The notes below the pieces were generated by a model. It had not been told where the DNA came from. It saw only the letters and a list, made by a program, of their open reading frames with translations, and did no database searches. From Scatophagus argus (lineage: Eukaryota; Chordata; Actinopteri; Scatophagidae): a DNA stretch of 64,000 nucleotides. Made by a program: the position numbers and the translations under genes. The first letter of the stretch is position 1. Every line of letters begins with the position of its first letter. The stretch covers positions 13,651,019 through 13,715,018 of the forward strand of contig NC_058504.1 of NCBI RefSeq assembly GCF_020382885.2. Direction: 5' to 3'. Below are positions 22,211-35,300 of the stretch, piece after piece.

Positions 22211-22546
22211 ACTGTGGTTGTGCGAGCCAGGTGTGAAGGTATGCAACCGTGAGTGTGGTCACCATGTTCAGGCTCTCGGGGCTACTTTCCTGAATGAATA
22301 AAGGTTTAGACCAGTGTTGTTACAGAGAACTTGCAGGTGTTAGGCTTCTACACCCTAATACTTCAGAATATGAAACCAGCATATCATATAGCACTAAGAA
22401 CATGCATTACTTTTATCATCATAGGTGCAATCCTCCAATCTCTAAGTGCTCAGCATGATCTCCATGATTATTACGTTAAGTCACAAAGGCCATGGATGTG
22501 CAGTCACGCCATCCCTCATACGGAGTCTTATTATGGTTGACTGAGC

Positions 22547-22548
<2 letters not shown>

Positions 22549-22580
<32 letters not shown>
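22549..22580. repeat. GT microsatellite
   Basis: Sixteen perfect GT units. Confidence 0.95.
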
Positions 22581-22584
<4 letters not shown>

Positions 22585-25329
22585 GTGTATCCTTCATTTA
22601 GTCATATTGGAATTGTCAAGAGGCAAGAACTGCGGAGGATATTGAGTTCATGTCCTCAGTAATTATTCTGGGAATTTGGGTGTTTTGGCAACCTGCAAGG
22701 AGTTTCCATTCTACAGTTTAAAACTCATAGTCGTATTTTATAGCATTTTTGAGTCATAAAGGATTCACAGCATTTCTACACCAGTTTATTCCTGCCAGTT
22801 AAAAGAGAGCAGCATTTAGGTCTTAATTTTGCCCATTAAAATCCAACTTAAAGATGAAAATTCCAAAAGAAGAGAAAAAAGGGACACTTTTTTGGTGTCT
22901 GATCTGGAAAAAAAAGGGGTTAGATATGCATTTGGGGAAACTTAGACTTTTTCTAAAATCCTGCTAAGGTGCAGAAACCACAGAGTAACTAAAAATAGGT
23001 GTGACAGAATAGTTCAGAACAGACTGGGTGTCACAGATAAAGCTACTGGTAAGAGAATGCAAGAGCAGGGTTTTCAAGTACCTTACAAGGTACATTACAA
23101 GTTCAAGGGTAATTTCAAATATTTCAGTCACATCACATTCAACTATCTTTTATTTCCTGTTCCACTCCCACTCAATTCCCAGGAAGATGTTCACGTTGAG
23201 TGTGTGTCTGAGTATGTGTGTTCCTGAGTGCATGTGTGCGAGTGTGGAACCTGGGCATTCAAAACTGACTCCTTGAATTTTAGCTATTTAAAACTAAATT
23301 ACACTTACAGGCACAGAGAATCCTATCAAGTCATTATTTTTGTTTCATTTATGTGCTGTGAGCCAGAGAATGACTCTTGCGGGGTGTCACGAGGACCAGC
23401 AGTGAATAGGCCTGAAAATGTCAGTATGTGCAGTGGATATGAGAAGCTTTAACTGCAATTAATGGGCTGCACCCTCGGTGCTCATAATATATCCACAGAG
23501 GAAAGGGTGGTGTTGTTGGTGGTGGTGAAAGTGGGGGTCAGAGGTTGCCATGACAATGCCAGCAGGAGTCACTTCCAGTCATCACTTTGAATGTGTTTAA
23601 GTCCACAATAGACACTGACACCCATGCTGGTCCACTCTGTCGGTCTGAATAACTGATCGTTTTCACACATACTCATGATGACATTCTATGAAAACACTCA
23701 GCTGTTCTCCTCTCCTCTCCTCTTATGCTGTCCTTACCCTCACACTCCTATAACACCCTTCAGCCCCTTCCCTTTCCTCCCTTCCTTTCTGGGTTGAAGT
23801 AGGTGCACAATGAACAGAATGAATCCATTTTAATTGACAGGTTCCTGTTACACTGTGGCCTGGCTATGCACGATGGGTAATGCATGAAGGACCTACCTGG
23901 TTTGGTTTCCAATAAGGAATGACACTGCCAGGCGCTAATGGCATGAGACAGTGTGTGTGTGCGTGTGTGCGTGAGCCCCCGCTTGCATGTGTGCGTGTTA
24001 GTGCACACATGCATATGCTCATCTAGCAGCTTCAAATGAGCACTGGCAGAGCCAAATACCCATCAGATGACAGCTTGCACGTCAGGGTCTGTTTATGGAC
24101 TCATTTGCCTTTAACTGTGTGCTTCAGTGAGCAGGAGTCACGAACAGCATCATGACATACGGAAACACCGTTGCTTTGTTTCTGATAATGGTTTCCAAAT
24201 CATGCTCTTAATCAGAAGAAAACAAGGCGCAGATAACCGATAAGCACATGTTTAACTATTGCATTCATCTGATGTCAGAATAAAGTTGTCCTGTTTTTGT
24301 TGTCTAGATTAGTGTAAAAATGAATTCAGTCTTGAAGGATTTGATCTCTGTACCTTTGAGAAAAGACAGAGATAAAGAGGAGGATTTGCATACTCCAAAA
24401 GCATAAAAGATTCATGGGATAAAGACAGGCTGATAGGAATCGCACTTCTAGAGTCAGCCTTTCTCATTTTGTGTGCCATTTTGTCGTGACAGAGTTTGTA
24501 TTTATTTAGATGTTTAACCATAAGCAGCCTTCAAGTTTTATGAGTCTTTGTTGATACATGTGATGATGGGGTCTGTTTCATAGCTTTCTACCTTCCCATA
24601 AACCCAAAGATGACACTCAGCACCTCCGAATGATTGTACCAGAATGTCATGTCAATCCCCCCCTTAAACCCCTCTGCTGGCTGATATTATAGCAACAGAG
24701 ACTGTGCTTCTGACACACCACAAACAGCATCTTGGTAGGGAAATAAGCTTAGGTTTACTGAGCTGTGAGGTTTTAGCTTTCAGCGGGCTGGTGATTGAGA
24801 CATGAGATATGTGGCATTGCACAAAGCAGAGGCTAGAAGTGCACTTCTGGGAAAGAGCAACCCTTAAAGGAGAGAGATAGTGAGATAGACATTTAGGTGG
24901 TTTTAATGATACACACAATAAACTGATCCTTTTCACCCAAATGAGTTTTCTGTCCAAGGAGGGAGAACACTGATTACAATGGTGACTTACCTTTTATTGT
25001 ATGCATGTGTTTTCATTCAATAAGTAAAAGGATTTGTGCTGCAACTCATTTCTTTTAGTAGTCACTTGAGACACACTCAGGAAACGGAATCCTCTAATAA
25101 AGGAGATTATTTCTTTCTGTTTGCCCACAGTTCTAAGTGTTTGTCACCTGTCTTTGAAGTTTTGACAAGACGGAACTTGATGCCACTGCTCCACTTGCGC
25201 TCTATCAAGTGAGATTTTGAGATTTTTTTTAAAAAAGAAAAAGTTACCATCTGATGATCTGTAAACTGTCAGAAAATGCTAGAAAAAAAATCCCAAAAAA
25301 TACCCAACCTTATCCCCCTTCAGGGAGCA
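22581..25329. other. Intergenic, no gene recognised
   Basis: No gene and no repeat family I can name. GT-rich patches occur near 23195-23245 and 23950-24010. The open frames are short and unlike known proteins. Confidence 0.5.
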
Positions 25330-25945
25330 CCCATTTGTTTACTCAGTCTTATTAACCAGTCCCTCCACACAGCTGAAATCATAATCATGTATCTAAAGAG
25401 TTGGAAAAACTTGCAAATACTTTCAGGAATTTCCCTCCAGGGATAAATAAAGGAATTCTGATTCTGTTAAACAACTTACTAATTACCTGATTGTTCGTAA
25501 CACTCTGTCTGTCCAATCTGGTTATGGCTGTATCACTGCAACTTTTAGTGTTCTCAGTGACATCAATGTATCTTCAGATATTCAATAATATCACTCGGCA
25601 GTTGTTACTGATCTATAGCTAAAGTATTTGACTCTATTGATCATTCTATCCTTACCGGTAGTCTGGGCAGCATTTTGGTCTCTGGTTACATTGTGGTGTG
25701 GTTCTGTAACTATCTCACGGACAACGTGCAATGTGTTTACTAAACCTCCTGTCTCAGCCCTTCTTTCCCCCTAAAGGTGTACCCCAAGGGTAGCTCATAG
25801 GCCCCATGCTATTTTACACATTGATATTTTTATTGGTATTTCTTCTTAGCCCCTGCCCGCTTTCCTCAAAAGGCTCCACCTTTAGCTAGGCCACTATTAT
25901 AAATGAGATTTGTTCTCAATGGCTTACCTGGTTACATGAAGGTCA
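25330..25945 (+). pseudogene. LINE reverse-transcriptase remnant
   Basis: The plus strand reads, with frameshifts and stops, LINQSLHTAE, then KQLTNYL..NTLSVQSGYG, a degenerate DL.KVFDSIDHSIL (RT catalytic block) and a GVPQG-like GVPQ*. After a deletion it reaches a 3' end with gagatttgttctcaatggc and ttacctggtt, typical of fish L2/Rex-type LINEs. No functional reading frame remains. Confidence 0.75.
25425..25478 (+). repeat. LINE/SINE 3'-end fragment nested in the LINE remnant
   Basis: tccctccagggataaataaa followed by ggaattctgattctg is a retroelement 3' terminus of a different family. It interrupts the reverse-transcriptase homology, so it looks like a nested insertion. Confidence 0.5.
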
Positions 25946-28423
25946 AACAAAAAATATATAATTTGTTTTTTTTATTCCAAAAGTTACTTAACATCAGTCT
26001 GGAAATCACTGCTACACTAAACGATATACAATGATATACATATATATGACAGTAATATACTGTTGGCTGTGGACACAGTTGTGACCTCACTGAAAATATC
26101 CAACAGTGACGGCAAGATTTTCTGTTTGTACACTCAAAGGCAACCACTGGAGGTCAGTAAAAACAAAATTTTATTATTTTGCTATTTTTTGCGCCATGGT
26201 TAATGTGTTTACATATCAAAGTTGTAACAAGACATAGAAGGCCCTCTTTTTAATCAAATAACATCAGTAACAACTAACATGTGACTGAGAATAAAAGTCC
26301 TCACCAACAAGTGCACAAATTTCGTAGTGTGCGAGTCAAGTGTGTTATTAGAACTATAACCTAACGCCGAGGAGTTGTGTGTTTACTGTACCACAATATG
26401 GAAATGTGTTATCCCCAGAAAACACGTTCATCTTCACAGTGACTAAGCACTGTGAAAATGTTCTTATATAAACCTAAAATTGTCAAACTCTAATGTAGAC
26501 AATGCTTTCGTGCTGAACTATTTATGCAGAGCTGCAGTATTGGGTTCAGCTTCATGGCATACCGGTGGCATAAGAAATTATGCTTGTGAGTTAAAATTAC
26601 ACCACAAATCAAGACACAGTACATGGCTTTATGATGCCAGCTGAGAAAATGAGATTATTCTCCTGTCATTGTCAGTGTCATGTGGGACTTAAAGAAATGG
26701 TATCTCATTAGGAACAAGAACAGCAGGGGCTTAAAACCTGACTTCCTATCTGTCATTGAATATGACACAGGTACACACACACGCATGCGCGCACACACAA
26801 ACACATATATCGTGTTTGCTTTGTTCTCCTCACGTAGCCTGGAAAGCTTGACAACACGTGCTGGAAGTAAAAACAGAAACATGCTGCAAAGCACCGATGA
26901 AGGACGATGTTTCACAATAATTTTGAGAATTTGTTTTGTAAGATTTTTTTTGAATAAGATTGTAAGACTAAGTCTAGAATGTGTTGTCAAATTTATGAAG
27001 ATGCTTTCTTAATTTTCCTGTGTTTTATGAAGTTACAGTGCGATGAGCTCCTTTAAGCCACCTTAGTTCTCCTCCTCTTTCTCGTCTTCTCCTCTCTGCC
27101 ACTCAGCAGCCAGTGTTCCAGCATGTCTGCCTCCGCTTCACTGTGATGTGATCATTTTAGCCCTCCATGGGACAGGGCCAGACCACGTGGGAGTGCTGCC
27201 CGGATGAGGAGGAAGCCTGCACTCTGATCTAAGCTCCTCTCTGCTCTCTTCGCTCTGCGCCACCAGCTGCTTGGTGTCTCAGCCCATTTCCACTTCTGTC
27301 ACCAGCAAGCAGAGTCAGAGCTTATGTGCAGTAGCCTACATGGTTGATTACATAATTCCTCTGAAGATGACTGTGATCACATCAGAGGTCCAGAGTTGTG
27401 AATTAGAAAAAAATTACAGAGAAAAATAATGGCTCTTCAGATGTTCTTCAGCAGTTGGACCTGGACTGGGTTTCCTTATGTATCATTGCTTATGTTATGC
27501 AATCTTTATACCTGTCTACTGATTACTTTGCTAACTTTCTTTGTGTGGCCTATCCTCTTCCAGATCACCATGGCGGAAAGGAGGTCACATGGCACAGGAA
27601 CCACTTGGTGAGACCCCAAGCAACTCAGTTTCTTCTGTACACACAAAGCTATCATGTGTCTGTCTGTCAAGGGTGAAAGATCCCTCCTCTGCAGCTCTTC
27701 CTAAGATTTCTTTCATATTTCTTTCATATTTCATAGTTTGTTTGTTTTTTCCGGTTTTAGTTTGGACTGTATCAAGGCAAAGGCAAGAATGCATTTTGTC
27801 TTTCAGTTCAGAGAAATTTTAAAACAACAAAACACATATTCAGATACATTATGAGAAAGTAAATCAGACTGTCCCTAAAGTAAGCGAATTTAGGACATTT
27901 ACTGGCTAAAATTTGAAGCAGAGAGCAGGTGTGGACTTAACTGGATGGCTGAAGAAAAACAGGCGGCCTGGCCAACATCACCAGTAACTAAGCGCCAAGC
28001 GGCTTGAAAACTGTGACACTTAAGCCCATATATAGCATCAGACAAGGTAATTAATATACTGGAACATCTGGAGAGGATTTAGGTCTGATGAGGATTCCTG
28101 TTTGAGGGCCAGATAAGCACTCACTCAGTGAGTACAGGAGAGGCCAAAGGTGAGACATTCCCTGCAGAGGACCAACATGTTGTATTATGTTACATTCAAT
28201 TTAACACTCCCCTTAACTGTGACACAACTGCACGTAGACTTCATTAACCATGACAGAGACAGAGTAGGCTGTGTCTTTTAGATTAAAGCTCTGTCTCGCA
28301 GCAGAGACATGCTTGAAGAGAGATGTGCTGCAGATGTGTTGTTGAACTTCAGAGCCTTTGATACATGCAGTTGCCACTGAAAGCTTCCTGCTAACTGAAA
28401 GCAGATGTCTCAGCACAGTTATG

Positions 28424-28426
<3 letters not shown>
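25946..28426. other. Intergenic, no gene recognised
   Basis: AT-rich except for a more GC-rich patch at 27100-27300. An exon-like 44-bp piece at 27564-27607 has good splice sites but no partner exon or homology. Confidence 0.45.

Positions 28427-28467
<41 letters not shown>
28427..28467. repeat. TG microsatellite
   Basis: A perfect (TG) run of 41 bases. Confidence 0.95.
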
Positions 28468-28469
<2 letters not shown>

Positions 28470-29335
28470 GTGTAAGAAAGAGGAGAGAGGGTTGCCAATA
28501 AATCCATGTGTGTGACCATGATTTTGTGCAACCCTTGTGTATGTTTAAACAAGGCTTCATTCTTAGACGGCAAACTAATAACATGACCTGTATCATGTTT
28601 CTGTAAAATAACAACGACAAATAATCTCGCTTTGGGTATTTCAAGTCTAAATGCAAAAGTTTCACAGCAGTGCAAGAAAATATGTGCTGTGTTTGGGTAT
28701 GTTATCTTTTCTCACAGGCTGTGTTGTCTGAACAGGGCTGTATACATTAATTCATTCATTAGTAATAAATGTAGCTATAATGTGAAGAAATATACCAAGT
28801 ATGACATTTAAGTCATTGCCTTAAGACCACACACACTTAAGCCTTGTGTTTTTAGCAGCTCTGGACAGTGTCACAAGATGTAAACATGACATTGAGACAT
28901 CAAGTGCAATCTGAGTAAAGACTAATGAGGGCAAAGAGAGAGAGAAAGAAAGAATACCGCAAAAATCCTGCTCTTCACCTGATGTTTTGTGTTTCTTCAT
29001 GCCTGTGACATATTCAACAGATAGACACTGAAACTGTGGTGAAAAGCTGGTATGATGTCAGTATGACAATCAGCAAATTGTATTCATTGCCTGTTTTTGC
29101 TAAGAGCCGTGATGAAGCAGAAAAAAACGGGCGAGGCACCAAATCTAGATAAAGCGCAACTGCAGCTGCACTGTTCACATGGGCAATGTCGCTGCTCTTA
29201 GCCTGTTAATATGGCTGAAATGACCATCAAGAGGTTCCTCAATGCAGCCTGAGATGCAGCTCATGTAGCCTGGGTGTTCTGGCTGTTAACTGAGAGCCGT
29301 TTCTCTGCAGCTTGAATCAAGGGATCAGTCAGGGA

Positions 29336-29705
29336 TGCTTGATATTGGACTTTTGCTGATATCTGATATGCCAATATTTTCCAACTCATTTTGGCCAATT
29401 GTCAAGACCGACATATCCAAGTATTTCCTTCTGCCTAATTGCAGAGAAGTCTTTCCTGGTGGAAATAACATATTGTAATGCCCACTCTTATTTTAACGGC
29501 CCAGTAATAAATCAGACATATGATCAAAATACACAGTTACTGAGCAAAAATAAGAAAACGTAGTCAGTGGATCCCATGGCACATGCATAATTTAAATGCC
29601 TTCATTACAAATTATAATTAAAACCTTCATTACAGGCCGATGCTGATATTACACTTTAAAGTATTTATTGGTCAATACTCATCACATACTGACATAGGTA
29701 TTGTG
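29336..29705. repeat. Degenerate dispersed repeat ('gccgatatt' family)
   Basis: Phrases such as ctgatatctgatatgccaat and aggccgatgctgatatt recall a widespread fish repeat whose units mimic 'gatatcgg'. The ends are weakly inverted. The class is uncertain. Confidence 0.4.
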
Positions 29706-30984
29706 CTTACGCGCAACAGTTAGCCAAGACAATAAAGTCTTGGGCTGTAAAAAAAAAAAAAAAGTTGATCTGAAAAAATGATCTTTAAACCTGAAAGGAA
29801 CTGCAGAGTTGGATGATTATTCTCGGTGTGTTTGTTGCAATTAGATACCCCTTTCGAACTGCCCACAGCAATTTCATCCAGCAATAGCAAAAAATATTAA
29901 CTTGAGCAACTTTAAAAGTAAGACTTTTCCTAAGATCATACATTCACATTTACGTTATCATTTTACAGTTTTTTAGCAGCTTTGAATCGTAATTGTGCGC
30001 TGAATGCTTTACTCTCGCCAAGGTTTTTGTTTTTCTTTTGCCAAACAGAAGTCATGGTTTCCTTCCAACCAAATGCTGCAGCAGCTGAGTCCATTAATTA
30101 CGGCTACATCCACTCACTGGTTATCGACACGCTGTAGAAATCATCTTCTTTCGTGTTTGGCTTAAATGAAAGCTACAGAGTACCTTGACTTGTTCATAGA
30201 GAAGATATTTCACAATTTTCCATTTATTTTCTCCATTTACTTTTTTTTTCTCATCCCATTTGTCTGTTTTTTGTTTGTTTTTTTTACAGTTGAGAGAGAT
30301 TGGCATTTTGGGACTAAACCTCTGCTGGTCCTGAATTATTTTAGCATTGATATCACATGTTCCTCTGAATGTCTGTGTGTCTGAGAGAGAGATAAAGGGT
30401 TAGTCATATAATGTATATGAAGAGCACAACAGAGCCTCAGGGCCTTTTAGACTGTCAGTTGAGAAATTCTTTTCGATGGGTTTATGTCAAACAATAAGAA
30501 GGCCCAAGTGTCAGTCCCCGACCCACACCTTGTTTTCCCATAGTTTTCATCATCTAGATCTGCTTGTAAACCATATTCAGTCTGGCTGAACCCCTCAAGC
30601 TCTAGCAGCATCCCGACTGGAGGATTTTTGAATTCAATCTGGGCACCGGAGATAAAATGCTTTGAAATTTTACACTGCTGTCATTGTTGGGCATTGTATT
30701 CCACATGAGTATTGCATAATTTATGGGTAGAGTACAGGAACCCATCACTGTAATAAGACAGGGTGACACAAATCTTCACCTAGCAAAGAACAGGATGATA
30801 AGTAAACAGAAACCAACTCAGTGAAGGGCGCAGTGTTCTGTAGATGGTCATGGTGAATGTTGGGATGCGTAGTTTATTTTCACTCAGAGAAAACCTACAG
30901 TTTTTTTTTTTAAAGATATGGACACTGTCGACTTGTTTAGGTATCCATTTTATCTCCACCAGCAGCGACAATGGCGCTCTGTTG
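29706..30984. other. Intergenic, no gene recognised
   Basis: It holds poly-A (29747-29763) and T-rich runs near 30240-30290. A small repeat-free patch at about 30050-30130 contains a CAGCTG E-box next to ttaattac. Confidence 0.45.
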
Positions 30985-31118
30985 ATCTGGTCAAATATCT
31001 CAGCAGCTGTCGCATAGACAATCATGAAGTGTATGTAAAGATACATTCAGACAGTCCTGCTGACTTTGGTGATCTTGACGTTTCCTCTAGTGCCACCATT
31101 AAATTGACATTTTTGTTT
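30985..31118 (+). repeat. Dispersed fish repeat of the 'ctctagtgccaccat' family, copy 2
   Basis: aaatatctcagcagctgtcg and tgactttggtgatcttgacg followed by cctctagtgccaccatta match the family at 7822-8112 in the same orientation. Confidence 0.6.
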
Positions 31119-32059
31119 TTTTTTTTTTTACTCAACTGAACAATGATCGGACAGATTAACATCACCGACACGGATTTACAAAACTTAGGAGAGCACAATT
31201 TAAAAAAAAAAACATTTTAAGAAGAAGAGAAGTTGCTGGCTCAGTGGGGTTATTATAATTAAAGGTCAGAATTCCCGATTGATGTTTGACAAACATAACA
31301 CCAACACAAACCTAGATACACACACTCAGCTTCCTTTACCATTTGAAATGGATCAGTCTAATGAGGGCACATTAGCTAAAGGTCACATTTTGAAACTCAA
31401 CATGAGACTCTAGACTCCACTGGTGAGATTTTGACAAAACAGGAGGGTATGACATAATCTGGCACTGTTGTGAAGCTTTAAAAATATAGTACAGTAGAGC
31501 CTCTTGGAAGTGTGAAAATTAAGGAGAAATATTATTTCTGCCAAACATTAAGGTATCAACAATTCATAGACACACTTTTCTTAAAAATTACATAATACTT
31601 TCAATACTGTTTTTACTTTTTCTGTGTATGAAAGAGGCTACAGCTGTATTTCATTAAGCAGTGCTATATTTTATAATGACATCAGTGCTGAACTTTACCC
31701 TTGAACCTTGGTTAATTAATTAATTATTATTTTTATTATTTTACAGCCATACTAACGAATTAGTGTTGCTGTACTAAGACACAGCAGTGTGACAGCATAC
31801 TAACATATTTATTGTATTTATTGGGCCGCCCTTAAAAAAAATAATTGGTCCTCACACCGCCTGAAGGTAACAAATCTGTTCCTCACAATTCTTATCTGTC
31901 CTGGCCATGGATGTGTAGTAGAACAGCATGCAGCAATGGAGAAGAGGGCTGTCACGGCACTGGCTAGCTTTCTGTTTTATAGCACTCTACTAACTCAAAT
32001 GGAGGTAAACATTATGTGATCATGAGGCTTTTCTTCCCTGTTATTCAGATTCACTCAGA
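31119..32059. other. Intergenic, no gene recognised
   Basis: AT-rich with poly-T and poly-A runs (31115-31131, 31200-31211). Nothing else is seen. Confidence 0.5.
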
Positions 32060-32203
32060 AATTTAACGGGCTATTCCTTGGCCAATGTTACACCCTTGCA
32101 CAGAGTTTTATTAAAATCAGACCGGTAATTTTTCCATAATTGTGCTAACAGACAAGCAAACAATCTGAACCGAAAACATGACCTCCTTGGCGGAGCTAGG
32201 ATT
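32060..32203 (+). repeat. Dispersed repeat ending in 'cctccttggcgga'
   Basis: The phrases gttttattaaaatcagacc, ctaacagacaagcaaac and acctccttggcggagct are a recurrent fish retroelement 3' sequence. The copy is diverged. Confidence 0.5.
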
Positions 32204-32284
32204 GAGTTGGATCCACAAACTTCATAAAAACTTGCATGAACACCCTTACACACAAAGCCAGTATGGTACAAATTCAAGCATGCA

Positions 32285-32328
32285 CACAGTCCCATGACTC
32301 CTACACATGTGTGAGTCATGGGACTGTG
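32285..32328. repeat. Near-perfect 44-bp palindrome
   Basis: cacagtcccatgactc (32285-32300) is perfectly complementary to gagtcatgggactgtg (32313-32328). Between them are two bases (ct) and a further 10-bp palindrome, acacatgtgt. The whole could form one long stem with a 2-nt bulge. Confidence 0.92.
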
Positions 32329-35300
32329 CTTGAAGTTTATAATTTCTATATTTACTCACAGAAATAATATGACTCTCTCCTTTACTTCTTGTCTCCTCAC
32401 AGACATAAATAAAGCTGACACATGGACTAGCTCTCTCTCAAAGGTTTCCCCTTTATCAAATGTGGAGTAAGTTGTGTGTGTGTGCGTGTGTGCGCATGTG
32501 CATGCATAAAATATTTGCAAAGTGATTGGGGGACATGAGGGGTTAAGAGACTCCCACTCACTTTTTTAGCAGTAATTTCTCACCCCCCGTAAGCCCGTAA
32601 GTCTAATTGGCCCACTGGGTGTTCATCACTTGTACCCTCTGACATAAGGCTCAGCCTTTATCGCTTATTAGCAATGTACCAGTATATCCAACATGGTTAG
32701 TCCAGTCTACTCTTTCCATATTAGTTCCCTTGTGCCCAACAGTGAAGTCCCTGTGGGCCTTTGTTGTGTGGTGGATTTAACTACACATGAATTTTGCCTG
32801 TACAATTGGATTGATTTCCGAATGAAAAAGATAAGATGCCATGAACTTTGAGTGAAAATGTTCCGCAGAGGGTGCAGTCAGATATTGTTAAGCACTGAAG
32901 GACCGATTTCCTCATTGCAGTGGGCCTTATTCACTAATGTGTGTAATAAAATATTCTTAGTTACAGAATCAGGACATGTGCACATTGGCCAGTTTTGTTC
33001 TTATCACTGTGTGTTTGTTAGTAAATCAAGTGTGTGTCCCTACTAGTTCTACACCCTTGCTGTCAACAGTGTTAGTGCTGCTAGCTAAAGTTAGCAGTGT
33101 TCATGGACAGCTCCGCAGTTTAATGTAGAAATGAGATGGAAAAGTCTCCAAAGAAAATTGACGTATGGTCCAGGAGAAAAGGAGTTTTCGTTGAAAATGG
33201 AGAAACTCTTACTTTGTCTGACCTCGGGGGACGGATAAAATCATTTGCCTTATCGGCAAACAGGTGAATGCAGAGCTCAAGTAACTTCATGTTGAACTCC
33301 CTTATTAGACCAGTCACAAATCATTTACAGATAAAACTATCAAAAATATCTGCTGTGAAAAAAAGACCTATTAAATTTCACAAAAAAAGATTAATATGAC
33401 ATTTTCCAAATATTAAATGCTTGTTTTGTTTTTTTTTTTATTTCAACCTGTATCAATACTTGTTTCTAGGTCCAACAACCTGCTTCATGTAAGATAATGA
33501 AGTCTGCCATCACCACATATCACATGTCAAAGAAAAACCATATGCACACAGGCATCCTGACCTGCTCAAGGAAAAGCAAAGGTGTTACTAATAATGTTAA
33601 CTATGGCTCTCTTCTGTTCAAATGTCCTAGTAAGCCATGACAGTGTGACAGAGAGCCAGCATACACAATACCAGGACCCTGATACTGAAGCGGTTAAGTG
33701 GATTCAGCCATCATTACACCTGTGCTTTTTCTGCTGTGCTATGTCAAAATGTTTCTGTCTGACAAACAACAAACATGAAGAGTCCACCTTGTGCACTAAA
33801 AGGCTACCAAGATAATGAGGTGCCACTGTGCAGACAGGTGATCAGCAGCAACGGCGAAACTTGATGATGACACCTAGTGGGCAGGTCAAGCATGGCAGAG
33901 CCTGAAAATATCACCTGGTGGTGAGTACAAATCACACAGGCAAAATTCACATGCACACACTGTGGACATGTGACATATCTACCATATGATTCAAGTAATG
34001 TTTTAAGAGAGATTAATTATTTCACATATTCGTCATGAGTTCTTTTTGGGTTTTTTTTTAGTTAGCAATTTGAAAAACGACAGTGTCCCTTTATTGTGAG
34101 TAAATATAGTTAAGTATGCATCCCCGGCAGTCTGAAAGTCTGCAGAAAGTCCACTTGAAGAGTGGTGAAGCCCCGACATTTGGATCAAGCTTCACTTTAT
34201 CCTCATTTACCCCTGAGGTCCACATTTCTACAGCAGTAACAAGGCTTAAAGGCTTTTCTCATTTCACTGGCTGAGAAATGCAACCTTCTTTTTACTCTAA
34301 ATGACTACAATGACCCTTATATTTACCTGATGTTTACATGCAGGTTTTTTGTTGTTCTATCAAAAAGAAATGTTTAAAATAATCTGGAAAAAATAAACAA
34401 TTGCCAAATACCAATAGACTGTGTATTATTAATGATGGGCAAGCTGCCAGTGCTGATTTTCACTTCCAACAAGCGTTAAAATCGTAATATAGTGAATTTC
34501 ATTTCTGTCCCGATCTTTTATGCACATGCTTTCATAGAAATGCCAGTAATGAAATGACATTATAATCTATTTTTATTCATTATTGGGAAAGACTGATTGT
34601 GACTATGTGGATGAGCCCACATAGTCTCATAATCTCTTTCTTATTTATAAAAAAGTCAAGCAGATCATTTAAGGTCCAAGGTCATCATGTATATGAAAAG
34701 AGGTTAGATGAGAGTTTTTTCTTTTAATTTCTTTTGTTTGTTTTGTTTTCCCCTCTCTCAGATCTGTGCAGCATTTGGAAAAGGAGGCACAAAAAAAAAA
34801 AAGATTGATATCTCTTCTGAATTGAATGGACTGATGTGCTGTCAGACCAGCCTCCACAGAGAGATAATAATGAAAAAATATCATACTCAGTCACTTAGAA
34901 TCTCTCTCAAGCACCACCTGAAAATACCTTCTCTTCATGCTGCCCTGTGTTTCCTGAAGTCAGTTAATGAGCTGTAGTTCATCTGGGAAGTCCCTGCACG
35001 ACCCTCAAATATTAGATACTTATCAGCAGAAGTTTAGTACATCAGCTGAAGCAGTGGTTATTTCTGCTGAAGATGGATTTCCTCTCAGAGAACTGGCCAA
35101 GCACAAGGTGATAAATCAGCTTGATGAATGTGTAGACTGGGTCAGAGTTGAAGTTCTATTAATGGCCGGTTATTCAGGATGAGCATATTTCTTGTATTAC
35201 TTCTGTATTTTATTAACTTGGTGTGGATTTTTGACAAAATTTTTTTGATTAATAATAGAGATTTTCTTTAGATGATGAAAGTCGAGCTCATTCTTTTAAT

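Noticed and set aside
22549..22580. CRISPR-like or satellite array among the repeats
   Set aside because: All short tandem repeats seen are 1-4 bp microsatellites. No repeat-spacer pattern exists, and the genome is eukaryotic.
28213..28675. Minus-strand frames of 150 and 94 codons
   Set aside because: They run through the TG microsatellite (Thr-His repeats) and have no coding signal.
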